A DNA stretch of 64,000 bases from an uncultured Clostridia bacterium (GTDB lineage Bacteria; Bacillota; Clostridia; TANB77; CAG-508). The position numbers and the translations under genes were made by a program. How positions within the stretch are numbered: the first letter of the stretch is position 1; every line of letters begins with the position of its first letter. The notes beneath the pieces are model-generated. The model saw only the letters and a list, made by a program, of their open reading frames with translations. It was not told where the DNA came from and ran no database searches. The stretch lies in NCBI GenBank assembly GCA_934120135.1, contig CAKOTK010000003.1, positions 124,001 to 188,000 on the forward strand, in the 5' to 3' direction. Positions 28,819 through 39,748 of this stretch are shown here, one piece after another.

Positions 28819-29083
28819 CAAAAAAGCCATTTCGTCACAATATCATAGGACGAAATGGCTCAAAATTTCCGCGGTACCACCTAATTTAAAAGAATTATAT
28901 TCTTTTCTCTTATTAACCTTTAACGCAGGAATACGATTTCTTTTACTGTTGTTTCAAAGAAATAGCTAAAAGGTGATAACAATAATTACCAAGTGCTTTC
29001 AAACTCTCACCATTCCGTTTGATTCTCTGTTAAGTTTTTGTAAAAATTGTGTTGTCCTTTATGATTGCTTTTTAATTAATATG
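28819..29083 (-). promoter_or_regulatory. T-box riboswitch leader of ileS
   Basis: The conserved T-box sequence GGTGGTACCGCGG lies at 28869-28881, followed by a terminator with stem AGCCATTTCGTC/GACGAAATGGCT (28825-28860) and a T run. Upstream is a stem I region with AGAGA and GGTGAGAG elements. The likely specifier is ATC (in TTATCACC), which agrees with isoleucine. Uncharged tRNA-Ile would favour the antiterminator and allow ileS transcription. Limits are approximate. Confidence 0.92.
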
Positions 29084-29089
29084 TTATAT

Positions 29090-29118
29090 AGTTTACCACT
29101 TTTATTTATGTTTGACAA
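29090..29118 (-). promoter_or_regulatory. Promoter of the T-box/ileS transcript
   Basis: -35 TTGTCA, 17-bp spacer, -10 TAAACT, placed correctly for a start about seven bases before the leader structure. Confidence 0.65.
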
Positions 29119-29144
29119 GAGATTATTTGAAAAAATATTAGATT

Positions 29145-31443
<2,299 letters not shown>

Positions 31444-31578
31444 TTTCATCATCCCTTCTTCAAAAGCTTATATTTCTTCTAATCTATCTCTTAAATTCTA
31501 TTATATATTCATTTTTTGTTATATATATCTTCTGATAACCCGAATTTCATTATCTTTCCCCTTATATAGTATGTTTAT

Positions 31579-31607
31579 ATTATATTCTAGTATCAATATA
31601 TTTTCAA
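31579..31607 (-). promoter_or_regulatory. Promoter of trpS-obgE
   Basis: -35 TTGAAA, 17-bp spacer, perfect -10 TATAAT, giving a leader of about 130 bases. No terminator or T-box is visible in that leader. Confidence 0.7.
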
Positions 31608-31626
31608 GTATTTTAATTTAAACTTT

Positions 31627-32331
31627 TTATCTCTCTTCTTGTTCTTTTTGTTTGACTTGCTCTTTAAAGCTTTCTGCAAGTTGTGTGAAGTATTGTTCTA
31701 CTTCTTCTACTGTAGTTTGTTCATTTACTGGCATTCTTAATATTACTGATTGAAGTGAATACATCGCCCAATTATATGCTAATACTATATGCCTTTTATA
31801 AAATTCTGCTAATCTTTTATCATATCTTACATTTTTAGGTATCTTATTTTCCGGTACTTCTTGTTGCAAAGATTTATAATCATATTTTCCAACTTTTAAC
31901 CCATATTCTAAGTTTTGTATTTCACATGGTTGAACAAACCATACTCCTTTTTCACCAATTCTAACATTATTTTTATCTTTTCTTTCTTCTAACTTAAACA
32001 ACCAGTCTTTGTTTTCGTCTGATAAACTGTTAAAGTCAAGCATTATCCAAGCATAGCCTTTTCCGGCTTCATCAAACATTACTGGTGAAATTATAGTATC
32101 TCCATCTTTGGTTTTATATAAATTTTCTTTTTCTTTTGGTTCTTCTCCTTGGTGTAAAACATTATTTTTATTTGCACTACTCATTAGAGTTTTGATACCT
32201 TTTTTTCTAAAAGCTAAGCAAGCTTTTCTTAGAGGTAATTCTATAATCTCTTCTATAGCATCTTCTGCATCTTTTCTTTCTAACAAGTTTGTTCCCATTT
32301 TATCTATTGGATTTATCTCAGATATTAACAT
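31627..32331 (-). CDS. Hypothetical protein
   Basis: 234 residues, not recognised. Soluble, highly charged, no signal peptide or membrane segment. Notable stretches are LPLRKACLAFRKKGIKTLMSSAN near residue 35, DEAGKGYAWIMLDFNSLSDEN near 90, and a coiled, Glu/Gln/Lys-rich C terminus. An ordinary start ATG at 32331 follows AGGAGAAATAAAA. It stands alone between ackA and trpS on the same strand. The ackA terminator separates it from ackA, so it likely has its own promoter in the short gap. Confidence 0.7.
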   Translation of the reverse strand: MLISEINPIDKMGTNLLERKDAEDAIEEIIELPLRKACLAFRKKGIKTLMSSANKNNVLHQGEEPKEKENLYKTKDGDTIISPVMFDEAGKGYAWIMLDFNSLSDENKDWLFKLEERKDKNNVRIGEKGVWFVQPCEIQNLEYGLKVGKYDYKSLQQEVPENKIPKNVRYDKRLAEFYKRHIVLAYNWAMYSLQSVILRMPVNEQTTVEEVEQYFTQLAESFKEQVKQKEQEER

Positions 32332-32379
32332 TTTTATTTCTCCTAAATATTTATATCATATATTTTATCACACTTTAAA

Positions 32380-32413
32380 AAAATATACAAAATAGCAGGC
32401 AATTGCCTGCTAT
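32380..32413 (-). terminator. Intrinsic terminator after ackA
   Basis: ATAGCAGGC/GCCTGCTAT perfect 9-bp stem with AATT loop, followed on the minus strand by TTTTGTATATTTTTTT. Confidence 0.9.
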
Positions 32414-32425
32414 CTTGTAACTAAA

Positions 32426-33595
32426 TTACTTTTCCAATACCGCCTTTGCCATTGCCAATTCTTCATTGGCAGGGATTATGATCACAGGAATGTAGGAATA
32501 TTCATGATCTGAAACCTTTTTCGGATCATCATCCAGCGGAATACCAATTCCTTCAAAGCCACTGAAAATTTTACGAAGAATTTCAGTGTCATTTTCGGCA
32601 ATTCCACCGGAACACACGATGGCGTCAACGTTGTAATCAAGTTCCGCCACGTATGCGCCTACAGTTTTGCGAACTTCATTGACAAATCTGTCAATGGCAA
32701 TGTTCGCCATTTCGTCTCCTTCTTCAGCCAGTTTTTTGACATTCCTCATGTCAGCTTCACCGGTGAGTCCATAGAAGCCTGACTTCTTAGTCAAAACTTC
32801 CATTACTTTGTCCACAGTCCCATAGCGTTTTACCAGTTTAGGCAGAACGCCTGGGTCAATGTGTCCGCACCGTGTGGCCATCATCAGGCCATCTGTTGGA
32901 GTATATCCCATGGTTGTGTCAATGCTTTTGCCGTTTTTAACAGCATTAGCGCTGCAGCCTCCACCAAGGTGGAGTAGGATAAGGTTAACCTCATCCACAG
33001 GAATATCCAGCATTTCTGCCGCTCTCTTGGTATTGTCCATGTATACAATTCCATGAGCACCAAATGCTTTGATTCCCATTTCAAAGCATTCTTTCGGCAG
33101 TGCATACATTTGATTCATCATAGGCATGGTTGAATGCCAACCTGTGTCAAACATATAATAATGTTTGGCATTGGGGAACATCTTCTGTGCTGCTTTAGAC
33201 ACCTCCAAAGCAGGAGGGTTGTGGTTTGGTGCCAGATTGATGTTTCTTTCGAACTCTTTCTGAACATTCGCCGTGATTTCAATAGGAGCAGGGCTCTGCA
33301 AAAGTTCTCCTCCATTGACCGCTCGATTCACCACAGCGATAATTTCATCCGAATAGCTGAAACTCTCTGCCTTCTTGAACCGATTGATTCCATCATTAAA
33401 CGCCTCTGTGTGAGTCGAAAAAGGTACGTCATGCACATATTTGTGCGCTCCGAATTTCACAGTCGCCTTCTTTACATCCTTCTCCCACCGGTACTCAGCG
33501 AGAGGAGTTGTCTGTCCATCTTGAATGGCGAAGTCATCAAAAATTGCCATCTTAATAGAAGTACTGCCTGCATTTACTGAAATAATTTTTCCCAT
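32426..33595 (-). CDS. ackA: Acetate kinase family protein, atypical base composition
   Basis: Acetokinase (ATP + acetate to acetyl phosphate + ADP) of 389 residues. Visible motifs: NAGSTSIKMAIFD, NRAVNGGE, LAPNHNPPA, FDTGWHSTMP, HLGGGCS, DTTMGYTPTDGLMMATRCGHIDPG and the C-terminal ANEELA. Residues equivalent to the catalytic Arg, His, Asp, Arg and Glu are kept, but several motifs differ from classical AckA (HRVVHGGE, HLGNGAS, GTSH). The GC content is clearly higher than in all neighbours, and arginine CGG codons, otherwise hardly used here, appear. This suggests horizontal acquisition. No phosphotransacetylase gene is next to it. A palindromic operator lies just upstream. Confidence 0.88.
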   Translation of the reverse strand: MGKIISVNAGSTSIKMAIFDDFAIQDGQTTPLAEYRWEKDVKKATVKFGAHKYVHDVPFSTHTEAFNDGINRFKKAESFSYSDEIIAVVNRAVNGGELLQSPAPIEITANVQKEFERNINLAPNHNPPALEVSKAAQKMFPNAKHYYMFDTGWHSTMPMMNQMYALPKECFEMGIKAFGAHGIVYMDNTKRAAEMLDIPVDEVNLILLHLGGGCSANAVKNGKSIDTTMGYTPTDGLMMATRCGHIDPGVLPKLVKRYGTVDKVMEVLTKKSGFYGLTGEADMRNVKKLAEEGDEMANIAIDRFVNEVRKTVGAYVAELDYNVDAIVCSGGIAENDTEILRKIFSGFEGIGIPLDDDPKKVSDHEYSYIPVIIIPANEELAMAKAVLEK

Positions 33596-33620
33596 GTTGT
33601 CAATCTCCTTTTGTTGTTTT

Positions 33621-33655
33621 AAAGTAATTTAGTTACTTTAAATAAAGTAACTAAA
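33621..33655. promoter_or_regulatory. Operator-like palindromes at the ackA start
   Basis: Three alternating half-sites: TAAAGTAA, TTACTTTA, TAAAGTAA. The best palindrome, 33628-33655, has 12-bp arms TTTAGTTACTTT/AAAGTAACTAAA and a 4-base spacer. They lie immediately downstream of the -10 box, where a bound repressor would block transcription. The regulator is unknown. Confidence 0.65.
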
Positions 33656-33659
33656 TTCT

Positions 33660-33688
33660 ATTATAACACACATTTACCTTCTTGGCAA
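33660..33688 (-). promoter_or_regulatory. Promoter of ackA
   Basis: -35 TTGCCA, 17-bp spacer, perfect -10 TATAAT, with the operator-like repeats starting five bases downstream. Confidence 0.75.
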
Positions 33689-33714
33689 TATTTTGTATTT
33701 TTATGTCGATTTTT

Positions 33715-34833
33715 CTAATTTTTCTGCCAATTATCAATTTTCTCCCATGATAAATTTTCTTTTCCAAAGTGTCCATAGTTTGTAGTTTGTTTATATATTG
33801 GCTTTTTTAAGTCTAAATATTTTATTATTCCATTTGGGGTTAAATCAAATTTTTCTTTTATCAATTCCACTATTTTTTCTTCTGGGATAGTGCCTGTCCC
33901 AAATGTATCTACATATACTGATAATGGTTGCTCCATTCCTATTGCATATGATACTTGAATTTCACATTTTTTAGCATATCCATTTGCTACTATATTTTTT
34001 GCAATATGTCTTAACATATAACTTGCACTTCTGTCTACTTTACTTGCATCTTTTCCAGAAAATGCTCCTCCACCGTGTCTACTATAACCACCATAAGTAT
34101 CTACTATTAACTTTCTTCCTGTAAGTCCTGTATCTCCTAGAGGTCCACCTATTACAAATCTTCCTGTTGGATTTACGTATATTTTTGTATTTTCATCAAT
34201 ATATTTTCCTGGTACTATTGGTTTTATAACCTTTTCTATTATATCTTGTTTCATTTGTTCCATATCCACATCTGCTAGGTGTTGATTTGAAATTAGTATT
34301 GTTTCTATTCTTTTTGGTTTATCATTTTCATATTCCACAGTTACTTGTGTTTTTCCATCTGGTCTTAAATATGGTATTATGTTTTCTTTTCTAACCTTTG
34401 TTAATTGCTTAGCCAATTTATGTGCCATATCAATTGCAAATGGCATATAGTTTTCCGTTTCGTCACAGGCATATCCAAACATAATCCCTTGGTCACCTGC
34501 TCCTCCAACATCTACGCCCATTGCAATATCACCACTTTGTGTTGTGATATTTGTTTCTACTTTGCAAGTACGATAATCAATGTCTGTCTGTTCATTGTCA
34601 TAACCTATTTGTTTCATAGTTTCTCTCGCAATTTTTTCTGCATCAATTTTAGCATTAGTGGTAATTTGACCTGCTATTGTAATTAAATTTTTCGAAGCAA
34701 AGGTTTCAATTGCCACTCTTGAATTTTCGTCTTGTTCAAGACATGCATCCAAAATACTATCTGATATTAAATCACATAATTTGTCTGGATGTCCTTCTGT
34801 TACGCTTTCTGAAGTAAATAAATAATTCTTCAT
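33715..34833 (-). CDS. metK: S-adenosylmethionine synthetase
   Basis: Makes SAM from methionine and ATP. 372 residues, slightly shorter than the usual 380-400. Family motifs: [35 protein letters not shown] (GAGDQG signature), [14 protein letters not shown] and the P-loop-like [12 protein letters not shown] at 34833 follows AGGAGGAGC. Its leader of about 80 bases holds one hairpin (CTGGTTA/TAACCAG, 34863-34903), but I find no SAM-I, SAM-II or SMK riboswitch consensus. Confidence 0.96.
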   Translation of the reverse strand: MKNYLFTSESVTEGHPDKLCDLISDSILDACLEQDENSRVAIETFASKNLITIAGQITTNAKIDAEKIARETMKQIGYDNEQTDIDYRTCKVETNITTQSGDIAMGVDVGGAGDQGIMFGYACDETENYMPFAIDMAHKLAKQLTKVRKENIIPYLRPDGKTQVTVEYENDKPKRIETILISNQHLADVDMEQMKQDIIEKVIKPIVPGKYIDENTKIYVNPTGRFVIGGPLGDTGLTGRKLIVDTYGGYSRHGGGAFSGKDASKVDRSASYMLRHIAKNIVANGYAKKCEIQVSYAIGMEQPLSVYVDTFGTGTIPEEKIVELIKEKFDLTPNGIIKYLDLKKPIYKQTTNYGHFGKENLSWEKIDNWQKN

Positions 34834-34917
34834 AATTAGCTCCTCCTTTTTATAGTATAAATCTGGTTAGAAAAGAATTATAATTATTTTTTAACCAGTT
34901 AAATTTGTGGCATTTAA

Positions 34918-34945
34918 ATTATATCACTATAGTATTTAAATGTAA
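34918..34945 (-). promoter_or_regulatory. Promoter of metK
   Basis: -35 TTACAT, 16-bp spacer, -10 TATAAT, in the divergent gap between metK and the M23 peptidase gene. Confidence 0.55.
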
Positions 34946-34990
34946 TCATATTTTTTAGTTTTTTTCATAAATTTATATTGGTGAATTTTA

Positions 34991-36085
34991 GTGATAATTA
35001 AAAGTTTTAAAGTAAATAAAAGTTTGATAGGGCTTTGCGTCAGTTCAATAGCACTAATTGTAATTTTACTAATTTGCTATTTTGTACTTACTACTCCTAT
35101 TTTACCTGTTAGTGGTCAAACAGAAAAATATATTTATAGCAATGACGTTGCAGAATCTGAAAAGAAAAAGGATTACATCAAATGGTTTGAATTTAAAGTA
35201 AGCTATGAGGTTTTAGATAAGACGTCAAAATTGGATATTAACTCACATCAAAAAAACGAAGCTGTAAAGTACAATTGGGTTGAACTTATATCATACTTAG
35301 CTTGTAAATATCAAAATAACTTTTCTAAATTCAAACAAGCTGATTTAGATAAATTAGTGGCAGAATTAAAATCAGGTAAGACAATGGAAGAATTAACTGA
35401 AAAAATGAAACTCTATAAATATTATTTTGAGGGCTACGACTCTGCCTTGCACGAATTTATAGGCGAATATCAAATCGAAGTAAAAGGCACTGATTCTACT
35501 GAAAAAAAGTTTGAAGAAAAGTATGGTTTGAAAGCTTTTGGTCCAATTGCCAAAGGTTATAGTTTTAGCCATTATGATGACTTTGGTGCTTCTAGATCTT
35601 ATGGCTATAAAAGGGTACATTTTGGGAATGACCTTATGGGTAATATTGGTACTCCTGTTATTGCTGTTGAATCTGGTATTGTTGAAGCTGTTGGTTGGAA
35701 TCAATATGGTGGTTGGAGAGTTGGCATTCGTAGCTTTGATAAAAAGCGTTATTATTACTATGCACATTTGAGAAAAAACCATCCTTATGCTGAAAATATT
35801 AAAGAAGGGCAAATTATTCAGGCTGGTGATGTTATTGGATACCTTGGAATGACTGGCTATAGTGCAAAAGAAAATGTAAATAATATAAATGTACCTCACT
35901 TGCATTTTGGTATTCAGCTTATTTTTGATGAGGTTCAAAAAGAAGGTCCAAATCAAATTTGGTGTGATTTATATAACCTAGTAAATTTCTTACAAAGAAA
36001 TCGTAGTGAAGTTTATAAAAGTAATCAAGAAACTAAAGACTATAGCAGAAAAATTGATTTTATTGATTCAAGCTTACCAGACTAA
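34991..36085 (+). CDS. M23 family metallopeptidase, membrane-anchored
   Basis: 364 residues with an N-terminal membrane helix (about 12-34), a linker of some 150 residues and a LytM/M23 domain from about residue 205. Zinc motif residues are in HFGNDLMG and VPHLHFGIQ, and the YYYAHLRK and AGDVIGYLGMTG segments fit the fold. Such enzymes cleave peptidoglycan cross-links; in spore formers some act in engulfment (SpoIIQ-like), but nothing here proves that. The start is GTG at 34991 with a weak upstream site. It is divergent from metK and ends at a shared terminator with gerW. Confidence 0.82.
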   Translation: MIIKSFKVNKSLIGLCVSSIALIVILLICYFVLTTPILPVSGQTEKYIYSNDVAESEKKKDYIKWFEFKVSYEVLDKTSKLDINSHQKNEAVKYNWVELISYLACKYQNNFSKFKQADLDKLVAELKSGKTMEELTEKMKLYKYYFEGYDSALHEFIGEYQIEVKGTDSTEKKFEEKYGLKAFGPIAKGYSFSHYDDFGASRSYGYKRVHFGNDLMGNIGTPVIAVESGIVEAVGWNQYGGWRVGIRSFDKKRYYYYAHLRKNHPYAENIKEGQIIQAGDVIGYLGMTGYSAKENVNNINVPHLHFGIQLIFDEVQKEGPNQIWCDLYNLVNFLQRNRSEVYKSNQETKDYSRKIDFIDSSLPD

Positions 36086-36087
36086 TT

Positions 36088-36120
36088 AAGCAGTAGCCAT
36101 AAAACTACTGCTTATATTTT
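36088..36120. terminator. Terminator between convergent genes
   Basis: AAGCAGTAG/CTACTGCTT stem with 8-base loop and ATATTTTATT on the plus side; probably serves the M23 gene and gerW from opposite directions. Confidence 0.75.
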
Positions 36121-36724
36121 ATTCTAAGTTATCTGGTTCTTCTGTTTCGTCATATTCATACTCATATTCTATTGGCTCTGGTCTTGGAACTTTTGCATGT
36201 TTTGGTTTTGCTTTAGCTTGTGCAGTTACTATTGGCTCTTCATCTTTTTCTAGTATTTCTTTTACTTGTTTTTTTATTTTCTCCTGATTTTTCATTTCTT
36301 CTTTTTTATTTTGCATACTTTTATTCAACATGCAATTGGCTTTTTCCATTAAATCTGGTACATAGTCTAGTAGTCTATCAATTGCTGAACAATGTTCTAC
36401 TGGTAATAATTTGACATTATTTTGTTGAACTACTAAAAATGCAACTGGTGAAATAGAAACTCCTGCTCCACTTCCTCCACCAAATGGTAACCTATATTGT
36501 ATTGCTTCCTCTTTTTCTCTCTTAGTGTATTCATCAATTGTTTCACCTTTAAATTCACTTCCACCTGCTGCAAATCCAAATCCAACTTTTGAAATTGGAA
36601 TTATTATTATATTATTGCTAGTCTCAATAGGCTCTCCTATAATGGTATTTACATCTACCATATCTCTAATACTATTCATAGCTGTAAGCATAAGGTTTTC
36701 TATTGGATGTTGTTGATTGCTCAT
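36119..36724 (-). CDS. gerW: GerW/YtfJ family sporulation protein
   Basis: 201 residues. The conserved core has HPIENLMLTAMNSIRDMVDVNTIIGEPI, ISKVGFGFAAGGSEF, LPFGGGSGAGVSISPVAFLVV and VPDLMEKA. In Bacillus YtfJ/GerW is a spore protein needed for L-alanine-triggered germination. A charged C-terminal tail with EYEYEYDE is extra. ATG at 36724 overlaps the end of the DUF2953 gene by 53 bases, so the two are read together, the same pairing as ytfI-ytfJ in B. subtilis. Confidence 0.9.
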   Translation of the reverse strand: MSNQQHPIENLMLTAMNSIRDMVDVNTIIGEPIETSNNIIIIPISKVGFGFAAGGSEFKGETIDEYTKREKEEAIQYRLPFGGGSGAGVSISPVAFLVVQQNNVKLLPVEHCSAIDRLLDYVPDLMEKANCMLNKSMQNKKEEMKNQEKIKKQVKEILEKDEEPIVTAQAKAKPKHAKVPRPEPIEYEYEYDETEEPDNLE

Positions 36725-37304
36725 TTTTCTTCCTTCCTTTCTTTATTAAGACAAATATTATATTGATAATATGTACCATTTTTATCTCAATTATACAATT
36801 TAAGTTAATTTTGTATAAATTTTTATTATAATAAAGTGGTTTTATATTATAAATATATCTTTCTTTTTTTAAACTCTTCGCTAAATATGGTAATGCTATT
36901 GATATTATTGACGCAATAGTTGCTACCAAAAATGATGTTGTTACTGGGTTTCTAACTCCTAAGTTTGCATCTAAATTTAAATATGAAATTTTAGGTTGCA
37001 ATTTTGGTAGTTCTTTTAAGTCTTTTACTTTAAAGTCCTTTCTAAACTTTTTAAAATCTAGTTTTTCCAATTGCATTTTCGAGTACATTTTTCTAACCTT
37101 TTTGTCATTTAGTCTAAACCATATCCATTTAATTTTATTGCCTAAATATAACGAAAATATTATTGCATACTCATTTGTATTTTTAGGTTCCATATTTGAC
37201 ACACTTAAGTTTTTTATTTGTATATGTAGTGTTGAGGCTATTACTAAAGTTATAATAGTTATTAGTAATACTAGTATTCCAAGCAAAATTAAAACTAATA
37301 TCAT
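36672..37304 (-). CDS. DUF2953 protein (YtfI-like)
   Basis: 210 residues. One N-terminal membrane helix (1-25), a basic middle region (YSKMQLEKLDFKKFRKDFKVKDL), then the family's LDANLGVRNPVTTSFLVATIASIISIALPY and a beta-rich end. DUF2953 genes routinely precede gerW/ytfJ and are sporulation-linked, with unknown activity. The C-terminal 17 residues are encoded in the overlap with gerW. ATG at 37304 follows AGGAGGTTATC. Confidence 0.78.
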   Translation of the reverse strand: MILVLILLGILVLLITIITLVIASTLHIQIKNLSVSNMEPKNTNEYAIIFSLYLGNKIKWIWFRLNDKKVRKMYSKMQLEKLDFKKFRKDFKVKDLKELPKLQPKISYLNLDANLGVRNPVTTSFLVATIASIISIALPYLAKSLKKERYIYNIKPLYYNKNLYKINLNCIIEIKMVHIINIIFVLIKKGRKKNEQSTTSNRKPYAYSYE

Positions 37305-37356
37305 GATAACCTCCTTTTGAAGTTATTTGATATTAGTTTTTCCATTTTTTCTATTT

Positions 37357-38112
37357 TTAAACAGTTTTTTTAGCCTTTTCTACAGTGATGTCTCCAAATA
37401 GTTCTTCTTGATTTGTAACCACTTTGCTTCTTCTTGATAGTTCTAAAAGTCCTGTAAAAGCTGTCATTACTTCTTGTTTGTTGCATTGTTTTAATGAAAA
37501 TAGTTTATTGAATACAAATTTATTTTTACGAATAAGCTCTCTAAACATTACTTTTACTTTGCTCTCAACAGTATATGTATCAGTAATTGCAATCTTTTCA
37601 ATATTCTTAGCATTTTGATTTAGTTTTTGTGCATTTTTTTCTATTACATTTTTATACATTTCAGAAATCATTTCTTTTGTGTATGTTGCCTCTAGTTTTT
37701 GTTTTGGCAATTCTATTACTTCTGGATTTTTAAATATCTTTTTCGAATTGTTTTCTGCACATTCTTTCAAGGTTTTAGTAATTTCTTTATATTTCTTGTA
37801 CTCTATAATCCTTCTTAAAAGTTCCTCTTCTGTTAATTCTTTTTCATCTTCAACATCATTTGGCAAAAGTGTTTTTGACTTTAAATATAATAAAGTAGAT
37901 GCCATTATTAAAAACTCACTTGCTATCTCTAAGTTAAGCTCTTCCATGGCATTTAAATATGCTATGTATTGGTCTGTAATTTCACTAATTTTTATATCAC
38001 AAATATCCATTTTGTTTTTATCAATTAAGTGACATAACAAATCTAGTGGTCCTTCAAAATTTTCCACCTTTACTTTATATTTATTTGTTTCTAATGTTAA
38101 TACGTTTTGCAT
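37357..38112 (-). CDS. scpA: Segregation and condensation protein A
   Basis: Kleisin subunit of the SMC-ScpAB condensin that compacts and separates chromosomes. 251 residues with FEGPLDLLCHLIDKNKMDI, YLNAMEELNLEIASEFLIMASTL, LYLKSKTLLP and a C-terminal winged-helix region that contacts SMC. ScpB normally follows directly; here the next gene is DUF2953, so scpB is elsewhere or lost. ATG at 38112 follows AAGGGGAAATAT. It lies ten bases after recX and belongs to the recA-recX-scpA run. Confidence 0.93.
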   Translation of the reverse strand: MQNVLTLETNKYKVKVENFEGPLDLLCHLIDKNKMDICDIKISEITDQYIAYLNAMEELNLEIASEFLIMASTLLYLKSKTLLPNDVEDEKELTEEELLRRIIEYKKYKEITKTLKECAENNSKKIFKNPEVIELPKQKLEATYTKEMISEMYKNVIEKNAQKLNQNAKNIEKIAITDTYTVESKVKVMFRELIRKNKFVFNKLFSLKQCNKQEVMTAFTGLLELSRRSKVVTNQEELFGDITVEKAKKTV

Positions 38113-38122
38113 ATATTTCCCC

Positions 38123-38584
38123 TTATTCTAATGTTTCAAATGCTTCTCTAATATTTTCTGAAGAGTAACCTTTTCTGTATAAAAACTGTTCAATTTCTTC
38201 TTTTTCCATTTGAGTTTGCTTTTTTATTATAATTTTTCTAGCACAATTTATCTCATATTCTAATATTTCGTCTTCATGCTTTTCAAAATATGTGTCTATT
38301 ATATCACTACTAAGTCCTTTTGCATATAGTTTATTTCTCATTTCTTTTATAGACAATGTATTTATAGCCATAAACTCATTAACTGCTCTTTCTATGTAGT
38401 TTTCGTCATTTATATATCCAATTTCTTTTAAATGTTCAATAACATCTTCTAATAAGTTTTGGTCAACAGAAGAAGAGAACTTCTGAATTACTTCTCTTTC
38501 AGTTCTCTTCTTATATATTATATACTTTAATACTTTAGTTTTTAATTTATCAAATTCTTCTATATTATCGTACAATGTTTTCAC
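38123..38584 (-). CDS. recX: Regulatory protein RecX
   Basis: Modulator of RecA filaments. 153 residues made of three-helix repeats; YIIYKKRTEREVIQKF, YINDENYIERAVNEF, LSIKEMRNKLYAKGLSSDII and FLYRKGYSSENIREAFE are the recognisable elements. It lies three bases after recA, so the pair is co-transcribed and probably coupled. Somewhat shorter than many RecX proteins (about 200 in Bacillus) but complete. ATG at 38584. Confidence 0.9.
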   Translation of the reverse strand: MKTLYDNIEEFDKLKTKVLKYIIYKKRTEREVIQKFSSSVDQNLLEDVIEHLKEIGYINDENYIERAVNEFMAINTLSIKEMRNKLYAKGLSSDIIDTYFEKHEDEILEYEINCARKIIIKKQTQMEKEEIEQFLYRKGYSSENIREAFETLE

Positions 38585-38587
38585 CTA

Positions 38588-39655
38588 TTATTCTTCATCA
38601 TCTGATGGCTCAGTATCTTGTTCAGGATCGTTTTCTTCTTCACCTAAGCTTTTTTCAAAAGCTTTTTCATAGTTTGCTCTAATTTTTCCTTCTATCTCTT
38701 CAGCTACTTTTGGATTTTTAGCCAAGTAATCTTTAACATTTTCTCTACCTTGTCCAATTCTATCTCCATTATAGCTAAACCATGAACCACTTTTTTCTAC
38801 TATATCTAAGTTAACAGCGGCATCTAGTATGTTACCTTCTTTAGAAATTCCTTTTCCATATATTATATCAAATTCTGCCTCTCTAAATGGTGGAGCTACT
38901 TTGTTTTTAACTACTTTTACTCTTGTACGGTTACCTATAACTTCTCCATCTTGTTTTAAGCTTTCTATTCTTCTAATATCTAGTCTAACTGAAGAATAGA
39001 ATTTTAAAGCTCTACCACCAGGTGTTGTTTCTGGATTTCCAAACATAACGCCAACTTTTTCTCTTAATTGGTTTATAAATACAATTACACATTTTGATTT
39101 GTTAATTACACCTGCTAATTTTCTCAATGCTTGTGACATCAATCTTGCTTGAAGACCAACATGTGCATCTCCCATATCTCCATCAATCTCTGCTTTTGGT
39201 ACCAAAGCTGCAACTGAGTCTACAACTATAATATCAAGTGCACCACTTCTAACTAAAGCTTCTGCAATTTCTAATGCTTGTTCACCAGTATCTGGTTGAG
39301 AAACTATAAGTTCATCTATATTAACGCCTAGATGTTTTGCATAAACTGGATCTAAAGCGTGTTCTGCATCAATAAATGCTGCTTCTCCACCCATTTTTTG
39401 TGCTTCTGCAATTAAATGTAATGCTAAAGTAGTTTTACCAGAAGACTCTGGTCCAAATACTTCTATAATTCTACCTCTTGGAATACCACCAATTCCTAAG
39501 GCTATATCTAAACTTAAAGCTCCTGTTGGTATAGCTTCTACATTCATTGCTGTGTAGTCTCCTAATTTCATAACAGAACCTTTACCAAATTGTTTTTCAA
39601 TTTGTCCTAGTGCTGCTTCTAGTGCTTTCATTTTTTCTGAATTATCTTTACTCAT
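38588..39655 (-). CDS. recA: Recombinase RecA
   Basis: Strand-exchange protein and SOS co-protease. 355 residues with [12 protein letters not shown] (Walker A), [20 protein letters not shown] (Walker B), [21 protein letters not shown] (L2 loop region) and an acidic tail. ATG at 39655 follows AGGAGGAATAA. The promoter is strong and carries a palindrome downstream of the -10 that may be the LexA site. Followed by recX and scpA on the same strand. Confidence 0.98.
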   Translation of the reverse strand: MSKDNSEKMKALEAALGQIEKQFGKGSVMKLGDYTAMNVEAIPTGALSLDIALGIGGIPRGRIIEVFGPESSGKTTLALHLIAEAQKMGGEAAFIDAEHALDPVYAKHLGVNIDELIVSQPDTGEQALEIAEALVRSGALDIIVVDSVAALVPKAEIDGDMGDAHVGLQARLMSQALRKLAGVINKSKCVIVFINQLREKVGVMFGNPETTPGGRALKFYSSVRLDIRRIESLKQDGEVIGNRTRVKVVKNKVAPPFREAEFDIIYGKGISKEGNILDAAVNLDIVEKSGSWFSYNGDRIGQGRENVKDYLAKNPKVAEEIEGKIRANYEKAFEKSLGEEENDPEQDTEPSDDEE

Positions 39656-39674
39656 TATTTATTCCTCCTAAATA

Positions 39675-39724
39675 TTATAAACGTTTGTTTGTGTTTATTA
39701 TATATTATTATTTTTATTTGTCAA
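39675..39724 (-). promoter_or_regulatory. recA promoter with possible SOS box
   Basis: -35 TTGACA (39719-39724), 16-bp spacer, -10 TATAAT (39697-39702). Just downstream, minus-strand ACAAACAAACGTTTATAA contains the palindrome AAACGTTT. Its place fits a LexA operator, but the sequence departs from the GAAC-N4-GTTC form, so the operator part is a guess. Confidence 0.6.
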
Positions 39725-39748
39725 GCATTTTTTTATAATTTTTTAATT

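Noticed and set aside
32884..33580. Several overlapping frames on both strands within ackA
   Set aside because: They arise from the higher GC of ackA, which removes stop codons in other frames; no family match or ribosome site.
34834..34923. SAM riboswitch before metK
   Set aside because: A single hairpin is present but none of the SAM-I, SAM-II or SMK conserved cores.
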